From JADJRG01 sp964474905 (GTDB lineage Bacteria > Myxococcota_A > Polyangia > Nannocystales > Nannocystaceae), in contig CAYYUP010000030.1 of NCBI GenBank assembly GCA_964474905.1, positions 1-64,000 on the forward strand: DNA of 64,000 nucleotides. The letters run 5' to 3'. Under the pieces are notes generated by a model. It was not told where the DNA came from. It saw nothing but the letters and a program-made list of their open reading frames with translations, and searched no databases. Shown piece by piece: positions 33,136 through 39,255 of this stretch; the stretch's first letter is position 1; every line of letters starts with the position of its first letter. Made by a program: the position numbers and the translations under genes.

Positions 33136-33463
33136 CTGTATTGAATTTGTACAGACAAAGAGGGGCTCTGTGCAAGTCATGTCGCTGTGATCCATTGCAT
33201 GAGCACGCAAGAAAAGTCGGTTGCACAGACAACAGGATCAGCTGTTGGTGTTCGCGTGGTTGTCCTCAATCTGTCTTTGTGGACATGTATGGATCTAGTT
33301 TACGAGTTCGCGGGGGGCTCCCCGTTCGGGGGTGTCGCTGGGGAAACTTGCAGTCGACCCCATAAGGGGTTTGATGCCCCCGTTCATGTCAAATAGGGGT
33401 ATGTACAACGTTTAGCGCCGGAATCCGGCATTGTGCTGGATCCCGGCGCGAGACGGACGAGAG
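33136..33463. other. Intergenic region upstream of VCBS lipoprotein
   Basis: Holds the promoter side of the minus-strand lipoprotein gene and the 3' flank of the SelW-like gene. Apart from the imperfect inverted repeat at 33354-33374 and a GGGGGGCTCCCC palindrome near 33312, I see no gene. Short plus-strand frames have no coding character. Confidence 0.5.
33354..33374. repeat. Imperfect inverted repeat resembling that at 30923
   Basis: TCGACCCC, ATAA, GGGGTTTGA: the same left arm and nearly the same right arm as the perfect repeat at 30923-30942, with GATGC following in both. Together they bracket the VCBS lipoprotein gene. Confidence 0.6.
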
Positions 33464-33709
33464 CTATGAGCTGCGTTGAGAGTCGATCGCAGCGGCGATC
33501 TCGCGTGTATTTGGGAAGCGGCCGCGCTGGTGTTTGGAGAAAACCAGCTCACCGTCGACGACGACATTAAAAACGCCGCGATCCCCCCCTTCTAGGGTGA
33601 TGGTGAGGGCGGTTCCGTAACGGCGCTCGAGTTCAGCCACCAACCTGGTGGCGTGGGGCAGGTAATTTCAGGCGGTGCAGTAGGTGATCGTGATCGACAT
33701 GCGCGCCAT
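33464..33709 (-). CDS. Selenoprotein W-like Rdx-family protein (UGA = selenocysteine)
   Basis: From ATG 33709 (or 33700) the minus strand encodes an 81-residue Rdx (SelW/SelT/SelH) protein if the single in-frame TGA at 33670-33668 is read as selenocysteine. The start reads MSITITYC-T-A-U-N-Y, giving the family C-x-x-U redox motif (C-x-x-C in most bacteria). Then come a helix (HATRLVAELERRYG), the strand pair LTITLEGGDRGVFNVVVDGEL and VFSKHQRGRFP, all Rdx hallmarks, and a TAG stop at 33464. Sequence on both sides of the TGA is one domain, so it is neither a stop nor a pseudogene. A SECIS-like hairpin follows the TGA. The gene is 33 bp downstream of the kinase stop on the same strand, probably co-transcribed. 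Thioredoxin-fold redox protein, cytosolic. Confidence 0.88.
33636..33652 (-). promoter_or_regulatory. Bacterial SECIS-like hairpin
   Basis: In the mRNA, GCCACC and GGUGGC pair as a perfect 6-bp stem closing the loop AGGUU, with the loop starting 21 nt after the UGA codon. Bacterial SECIS elements are coding hairpins just after UGA with a G/GU-containing apical loop about 16-37 nt downstream; the E. coli fdhF loop contains AGGUCU. The match in place and loop makes SelB-dependent recoding plausible. Confidence 0.75.
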
Positions 33710-33742
33710 TCTACGCCGGGTAGACGGGGCAAGCCAGCTCGC

Positions 33743-36367
33743 TTAGATGCTGTCTGCCTGCGCTTTGAGTGCCGCCTCGGCGGTCTCTAACTCGGCTCGG
33801 GCCTCGTCGAGATCCGCATTGCCGACCTTGGCCGCCTCTCGCAGTTCGAGCGCTCGGCGGAAGAGGGCAACGGCCTCCTCGGCGTTGCCATCGGCGAGCA
33901 AGGCTCGGCCTAGGCCGATGAGCGCGTGGGCGATGAGCGGGTGGCGATCACCGAGCGCGGCTTCCCAGATCTCGATCGCTTCGCCGTAGTGCTCGGCTGC
34001 GGCGTTGAGATCACCGCGCTCTAAGAGCAGCTCACCGAGGTTGTTATGCGAGTGACCCAAGGTCGGACTGTGGGCGGCGATCGAGCTCCCGCCGAGGGCC
34101 AAGACCCGACGGTAGTTTTGCTCTGCACCGATATCGTCGCCCATCTTTTGCAGGACCACGGCGGTATTGTTGGCGAGCGTCGCCATCACCGGATGGCGGG
34201 GGCCGAAGTTCGCCTCGAGGATCGACCCGGCGCGGCGGTAGGCGGTGAGTGCCCGTTGAAGCTCACCCTTGCGCCGGTAGACGGCGCCGAGGTTGGCCGA
34301 GGTCTTCGCGATCAGGATGTCATCACTGCCGAGGCTTGTCTCTGCCTGCTCGATCGCCGCGGTGAAGAGTTCTTCTGCTTCGTCGAGCTTGCCCTGGACT
34401 ACCGCGACGTTGCCGAGGTTTGAGCTGAGGGTGGCTCGTGCCCGCGGTGGTCTGCCCAATCGATCGACGAGGGGCTCGGCGAGGTGGGCCCAGCGGCGGC
34501 CTTCGTCGCTGTGGTGACCGATCACGCCGACGGTGTGCACCGCCGTGATCGCGGTCCAAGCTCCGACCTGGGTATGGCCCGAGGCGAGCGCGTCGGTGAA
34601 GGCCTCGTCAAGGGCGACCGCGGCCCCTTCGGCGTCTCCGACGAGGCCGAGCAGACTCCCGAGCAGCGACGCGGCCTCGGCTCGGAGCGGTCGATAGCCG
34701 AGTTTGTCGGCGGAATCACGGGCGGCCTTGGCCCGCACCAGCGCGGTGTCGTAGTGGCCTGCATCGCGCTGAGCTTTGACCGCGGCGAGTTCCCGGCGGA
34801 GCGCATCGACCTGGGCCCGACGGCGCGGATCATCTGGGAGGGGTTCGGTCGCCGCGAGGGCTTCGATATCCGCGCAGCTGTCGATCGGCGCCAGGGCATC
34901 ACTCGCCTCCACCGCTCGCGAGACGATTCGGGGATCGAGGTGGTCCTCGGCGAAGACCTCGATGAGCGCATCAAGCTCGCTCTTGCGGCGCCCCAGGCAG
35001 AGCATGCGGAGGTCGAGGGCTGCGCTTGATTCTTCACCGCGCAGATGTGTGGCCGCGCAGGCATTGTCGTGCATGGCGGCCCATTGCGATGCGTAGAGAT
35101 CGAGGCGGCGCTCAGCTTGCTCGGAGGCCTTGGCGGCGAAAGGTTTGTCGGTGGCGAGAAAGGCCGCTCTGAGGGCGACGCGACGCTCCGGGTTCCAGAC
35201 CTCAGAGATCGCCGCCTCGCCACCTGTGCAGCGCTCGGGGCGGGCGGCGGCACTGCCGATCAGGGCGGCGGCGATCGAGAGCCCGAGACCACCGAGCACC
35301 AGGCTCCGGCGGCGGCGTCGCTCGAGGCCTCGTTCGAGCTCTGCGAGGAGCGCGAGCATCGACGGGAAGCGGCGCTCGGGCGCGGAAGAGAGGGCTCGAT
35401 CGAGCAGTCGGTGGAGCCAGCCTGGGATCGCCCTGCTTCGCGGTGGAGGTCGACGTTGGCCGCCTAGCACCGCTGCGTGCAGGGTACGGACCGAGTCGCC
35501 GACAAAGGCTCGCTCGCCGACGAGGGCCTCGTAGAGCGCAAGAGCGAAGCTAAATTGGTCACTGCGGGCGTCGGCGTGGCGGCCTTCGATCTGCTCGGGG
35601 GCCATATATGCGGGGGTGCCGAGCAGTACACCCGTGGCGGTCAGACTGGCGCTGGCACTGGCGCTGTTTTCGGGGTCTTGAATGGGGCCGGCCGCCGTTT
35701 GGATCGATGCATTGCCTTGTCCGCGCAGGTCGTCCGCGTTCGCTGCGTCGCAGCTGCGGGCGAGGCCAAAGTCGACGACCCGGGCCCGAAGTTCGAGGTC
35801 GTCGCCGCCGTCATCGATGAGCACATTGCCCGGTTTGAAGTCGCGGTGGATCAGGCCCGCGGCGTGGGCAGCTGCGAGTCCGCGTCCCGCTTGTGTGTAG
35901 AGTTCGATGATCTCGCGCCAGCTCCGGTCCTGCTGGCGCTGCCAGGCCGCGAGTGTTTGGCCGAGCACCCGCTCCATGGCGATGAAGACGGCGCCCTTGT
36001 CGGTGCCGACCTCGTAGACCGCGATCACGTTTTGGTGGTCGATGCGGGCGAGGGCTCGGGCCTCGCGGAGGAGACGGGCCGAGGCCCGTTCGTTGGCCTC
36101 GCCGGCGGAGTTTCGGGTGCGCAGCAGTTTGATCGCGACGTTACGATCGAGTTCGCGATCGTACCCGAGATAGACGACGCCCATGCCACCGGAGCCGAGG
36201 CGCCTGAGGACGACGTAGCGGCCGATCTCTAGCGGTTCGCTGGCGATCCCGAAGAGCCGCTCGCTGAGACCTGCGAGCACTCGATCGGCTTCGATATCGT
36301 CACCCTCATGGCCTGCGGCGACAAAACGATCCGCGAGGGTATCGTTATCGGGGGTTGGGTACGACAT
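33743..36367 (-). CDS. PknB-like Ser/Thr kinase with TPR tail
   Basis: An 874-residue kinase from ATG 36367 (MSYPTPDND). Motifs: glycine loop GSGGMG at 58-63, VAIK Lys80, HRDFKPGN at 174-181, DFG at 199-201, APE-type YMAPEQ. The activation segment between DFG and PEQ is about 30 residues longer than usual, with a Ser/Ala repeat. One transmembrane helix lies near residue 370 (LVLGGLGLSIAAALIG). The remaining 480 residues are helical and end in repeated TPR units (AEELFTAAIEQAETSLG, YRRVLALGG). Myxobacteria have many such kinases. SelW-like gene downstream, 33 bp away. Substrate unknown. Confidence 0.93.
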   Translation of the reverse strand: MSYPTPDNDTLADRFVAAGHEGDDIEADRVLAGLSERLFGIASEPLEIGRYVVLRRLGSGGMGVVYLGYDRELDRNVAIKLLRTRNSAGEANERASARLLREARALARIDHQNVIAVYEVGTDKGAVFIAMERVLGQTLAAWQRQQDRSWREIIELYTQAGRGLAAAHAAGLIHRDFKPGNVLIDDGGDDLELRARVVDFGLARSCDAANADDLRGQGNASIQTAAGPIQDPENSASASASLTATGVLLGTPAYMAPEQIEGRHADARSDQFSFALALYEALVGERAFVGDSVRTLHAAVLGGQRRPPPRSRAIPGWLHRLLDRALSSAPERRFPSMLALLAELERGLERRRRRSLVLGGLGLSIAAALIGSAAARPERCTGGEAAISEVWNPERRVALRAAFLATDKPFAAKASEQAERRLDLYASQWAAMHDNACAATHLRGEESSAALDLRMLCLGRRKSELDALIEVFAEDHLDPRIVSRAVEASDALAPIDSCADIEALAATEPLPDDPRRRAQVDALRRELAAVKAQRDAGHYDTALVRAKAARDSADKLGYRPLRAEAASLLGSLLGLVGDAEGAAVALDEAFTDALASGHTQVGAWTAITAVHTVGVIGHHSDEGRRWAHLAEPLVDRLGRPPRARATLSSNLGNVAVVQGKLDEAEELFTAAIEQAETSLGSDDILIAKTSANLGAVYRRKGELQRALTAYRRAGSILEANFGPRHPVMATLANNTAVVLQKMGDDIGAEQNYRRVLALGGSSIAAHSPTLGHSHNNLGELLLERGDLNAAAEHYGEAIEIWEAALGDRHPLIAHALIGLGRALLADGNAEEAVALFRRALELREAAKVGNADLDEARAELETAEAALKAQADSI

Positions 36368-36663
36368 GACTATAGGGACAGCTTTATGACGTGAACCACC
36401 AGGTCCGTGTCTCGCCGATGAGAGCATGCAGCGCGGCGGCCCTCAGCCGCAAGGCGGCGCTTCGGGGCTCGGATGTGGTGACCTATGCGGACGTGGACGT
36501 GCCTAAGCCCTGGGCTTGGGCCTCCTCTCGGGCGCGAAACAAATTCAGATATGTCGTGATCCGGCGGGGCCCGTTCGGGCTCTTGGTTAGTGTCCCGACG
36601 GACACGTTCGCGGCTGTCGCTGCGCGCTCCTAACCGCCGCCGGAAACGACCAGAGGAAGACCG
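36368..36663. other. Divergent promoter region between kinase and secreted Lys-tail protein
   Basis: A 296-bp gap between genes pointing away from each other. No convincing gene; an 80-codon plus-strand frame at 36391 has no family resemblance. AGAGGAAG at 36650 serves the downstream gene as ribosome binding site. Confidence 0.5.
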
Positions 36664-37392
36664 ATGCTCAACAAGATGATTCTCGCCACCGCCCTCACTG
36701 CGATCTTCGCCGTACCCTCGATTTCGCACGCGGGCACGAGTTGCAAGTCCACCTGGGTCAAGGCCAACAGCAAGCTCAAGACCTTCTTTGTGCCGGTTGG
36801 AAAGCTGGTCTGCAAGCGTGTGAACACCGAGGATAAAGAGGGTGCCGAGCAATGCATCGCCGATCTTGAGCGCTTCGCTGCGAAGGCCCAAGAGATCAAG
36901 GAGGAGTGGAACCGAGGGGAGAATGGCTCGTGGAAGATCGGCCCGCGAGCGCTGCCCAATAACCGGCCCCAGACCGGAGCCGTCGCGACCGAGCGCCAAT
37001 TTGCGGGTCTACCGGTTCTCGCCGGCGAGTACGAGCTTTCGATCGAGCGCACCGGCGGCAAGGCCAAGAAAGACATGATCGTCAAGATCTGCTTTGTCGA
37101 CGCCAACGGCAATGACGTCGCCTACCAGTCTGTGCGTCTGAGCAAGAACGGCCGCAAGAAGTTCAAGAAGACCTTTAGGGGGGTTGAGGGCACCTTTCCG
37201 CTGATCCACCTCAACAATCAAAAGTGGGGCCTGAATGCCCACAAGTACACGATTCGCGGTTCTGCGAGCGGCGAACCAGCGGCCGTCAGGCAGGCGCGGC
37301 AGACCCTACAGGCGGGCAAAAAGGCGGGCAAAAAGGCGGGCAAAAAGCCGGCCAAAAAGATGGGCAAGGTCAAGGGTGTTCGCCGGCACTAG
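36664..37392 (+). CDS. Secreted protein with lysine-rich C-terminal tail
   Basis: A 242-residue protein with an excellent AGAGGAAG ribosome site. Signal peptide MLNKMILATALTAIFAVPSISHA, cleaved before GTSCKS. The mature part has a globular domain of about 190 residues (two Cys near the start, EYELSIERTGGKAKK, MIVKICFVDANGNDVAYQ). It ends in a basic tail of repeated AGKK units encoded by 12-bp repeats (GCGGGCAAAAAG). The tail resembles DNA- or polyanion-binding histone-like C-termini. I do not recognise the domain. Transcribed toward the ECF sigma gene, convergent, 42 bp apart. Confidence 0.75.
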   Translation: MLNKMILATALTAIFAVPSISHAGTSCKSTWVKANSKLKTFFVPVGKLVCKRVNTEDKEGAEQCIADLERFAAKAQEIKEEWNRGENGSWKIGPRALPNNRPQTGAVATERQFAGLPVLAGEYELSIERTGGKAKKDMIVKICFVDANGNDVAYQSVRLSKNGRKKFKKTFRGVEGTFPLIHLNNQKWGLNAHKYTIRGSASGEPAAVRQARQTLQAGKKAGKKAGKKPAKKMGKVKGVRRH

Positions 37393-37434
37393 CCGATGAC
37401 TCGGAGGTCGACGAGGCTGCTCTAGATCGAGAGA

Positions 37435-38064
37435 TCAGGAGCGGCGTCGTTGATCGTTGGTATTGCGGATCGATCGAGCCCAGGCGTCGAGGTCTTCGAT
37501 GCTGGATGCCAGGTCTGAGGGCTGTCTGGCTGCGCTCTCGAGGCGTTTGCGCAGCTGCTCGCGGGCGCGGCGGAGCGTGCTTTTGGCGGTGCCGTGGGGG
37601 ATCTCGAGTGCGGCCCCGAGCTCGGCGGTTGTCAGGCCTCCCCAGTAGTAGAGTTCGAGGGCGATCTGCAGATCGATCGGGATCTGTCGGAGGGCGAAGA
37701 GGAGCAGCTCCTGGTCCTTGCGGCGGGCGACCAGGCCGCTTGGCGAGGTGCCGAGGTCCGCGAGCGAGACGGTGCCAAAGTCGAGGGGATCTCGACGGCG
37801 GCGGCGGCTTCGAAGGTAGTGGTAGTACTCATTGCGAGCGACTGTGTACATGTAGGCGCGAAAACTGGAGCCCTCGCGGATCGCCTCTTTGTGGCGGACG
37901 AGTGCGAGGAAGGTCCGTTGGATGAGATCCTCGACCTCGTCCTCGACCTTGTTGGCGAAGAAGCGATAGAGGCTGTCAAAATAGCGCCGCAGCAAAATAT
38001 TGCCCGCCTGCGGATCGCCCCCCCGCCAGGCGCGCAGCAGTTCTACGTCCGTCTCTGTACCCAC
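37435..38064 (-). CDS. ECF-type RNA polymerase sigma factor
   Basis: A 209-residue sigma-70 family member with region 2 (LRRYFDSLYRFFANKV, DLIQRTFLALVRH, FRAYMYTVARNEYYHYLRSR) and region 4 (PIDLQIALELYYWGGLTTAELGAALEIPHGTAKSTLRRAREQL). Start is GTG 38064. Region 2 and 4 helices look intact, so it should bind core polymerase and a promoter. A 30-residue C-terminal extension follows region 4. No anti-sigma gene is adjacent; the PknB kinase 1.1 kb away might control it, as in kinase-linked ECF groups, but that is a guess. Confidence 0.92.
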   Translation of the reverse strand: MGTETDVELLRAWRGGDPQAGNILLRRYFDSLYRFFANKVEDEVEDLIQRTFLALVRHKEAIREGSSFRAYMYTVARNEYYHYLRSRRRRRDPLDFGTVSLADLGTSPSGLVARRKDQELLLFALRQIPIDLQIALELYYWGGLTTAELGAALEIPHGTAKSTLRRAREQLRKRLESAARQPSDLASSIEDLDAWARSIRNTNDQRRRS

Positions 38065-38117
38065 GGGTTAATCCTAACACTGTCGCTAGTGCGCTCATCT
38101 CTTGATATGTTGTGCCG

Positions 38118-38570
38118 ATGCCAAGGACGGAGGTCGTCGATGAGCGTTTCTTTCAAGTCACGGTGGACGAGGACGCGCGGGTCTATGTGGCGCAGCGGAC
38201 CGAAATAGTTTTCGCGACGTTAGAAGAGCTCGACCAGACGATGGTGTTGCTCGAGAAAACGATAGATCGCTTCGGGCGTGCGGGCTGGAAACTCATCATC
38301 GATCTGCGGCGGGTTAAAGGACGCAATGATGAGCCCTTTGAGGCGGCGATGCGGCGCCATCGGCCTCGACTTCATCGGGGACTCGACCAGGTTGGGCTCT
38401 TGGTTCGTAGCGTGGTTGGCGAGCTTCAGATCCTGCGTCATATTCGCGAAGACGGCGGTCCGATGGCCGTTTCGAGCAATGCACAGCTTCTGCTCGATGA
38501 GCTGGGCCTCACATCTGCACCCGCCGGATTTTCTGTCGACAGTGGGCCTTCGGTCAGAGCCGAACCATAG
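38118..38570 (+). CDS. Hypothetical STAS/roadblock-like small protein
   Basis: About 150 residues from ATG 38118 (MPRTEVVDERFFQV). Alternating beta/alpha pattern with FATLEELDQTMVLLEKTID and WKLIIDLRRVKGRNDEPFEAA; WKLIIDLR is like the strand before the phosphorylation loop of STAS-type proteins. The pattern recurs in small proteins of myxobacteria but I cannot name the family. Divergent from the ECF sigma gene with 53 bp between, so they may share control. Moderate confidence that it is a real gene. Confidence 0.6.
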   Translation: MPRTEVVDERFFQVTVDEDARVYVAQRTEIVFATLEELDQTMVLLEKTIDRFGRAGWKLIIDLRRVKGRNDEPFEAAMRRHRPRLHRGLDQVGLLVRSVVGELQILRHIREDGGPMAVSSNAQLLLDELGLTSAPAGFSVDSGPSVRAEP

Positions 38571-38667
38571 AACGGACTTCGGGTCAGTGCCGCAGTGGGC
38601 GACGCAGGGCGAGCCGGGCCAGGCGTGAGTGTATTCGCAGAGCGCGAGTGTGCCGAGTGCGGGCGGA

Positions 38668-39204
38668 TCACTCCGGTGCGGGCAGGGCGAGCGCCGATTC
38701 GATCGCAGCGATCAGCTCTGCGTCGTCAGCGGTGAGCGCTCCGGCGCGACGCCAACGGACCTGGCCGTCGCGGCCGACGAGCACGGACGTGGGATAGCCG
38801 GAGGCCCTGTAGATGGCCGAGGAGTGCCCCGATGGGTCAAGCAGTACCGGGTAGCTGAGCTTGAGGGTGTGGACCATCGCCCGCACATCGGCTTCGCCGC
38901 GCTCACTGTCGACGCTGACCCCGAGCACGGTAAATCCGCGCCCTTTGTAACCCTGGTGGATGCGCTCGAGTGCCGGTAATTCAGCGCGACAGGGACCGCA
39001 CCAGGTCGCCCAGAGGTTGATGAGAATGACCTGTCCCTCGTAGTCGGCGAGCTGCACGTAGTCGCCGCTCAGGGATTTGCCAGTGATCCTCGGGGCGACA
39101 TGGCCGACGGCACCGTTGCCTGTGGGCGGGCTCGGGCAGGCGAGCAGCAGGAGGGCGCCAAAGAGGCAGGATCGTCGGCTCTTCGGGGCGCGGTGGCGGT
39201 TCAT
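38668..39204 (-). CDS. TlpA-like thioredoxin-fold lipoprotein
   Basis: A 178-residue periplasmic redoxin of the TlpA/ResA kind. Signal peptide then lipobox LLLLAC near residue 23. The active site is NLWATWCGPCRAELP (Cys69-x2-Cys72), with the ResA-like insertion and cis-Pro loop GYPTSVLVGRDG near residue 142. Such proteins keep apocytochrome c thiols reduced or assist copper-site assembly. It lies 51 bp beyond the stop of a sensor with c-type heme motifs on the same strand, which makes a heme-maturation link attractive though unproven. Confidence 0.9.
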   Translation of the reverse strand: MNRHRAPKSRRSCLFGALLLLACPSPPTGNGAVGHVAPRITGKSLSGDYVQLADYEGQVILINLWATWCGPCRAELPALERIHQGYKGRGFTVLGVSVDSERGEADVRAMVHTLKLSYPVLLDPSGHSSAIYRASGYPTSVLVGRDGQVRWRRAGALTADDAELIAAIESALALPAPE

Positions 39205-39255
39205 CGTCTGTGTGTAACGCCTCGCGGCGGCGCCGTCGAGCGCCCATCGAGGAGT

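Noticed and set aside
33668..33670. TGA as a true stop or pseudogene mark in the SelW-like gene
   Set aside because: It occupies exactly the U/C redox position, the family domain continues for 67 residues beyond it, and a SECIS-like hairpin follows.
36391..36633. 80-codon plus-strand frame before the Lys-tail protein
   Set aside because: No ribosome site, no family resemblance, and it sits in a divergent promoter region.
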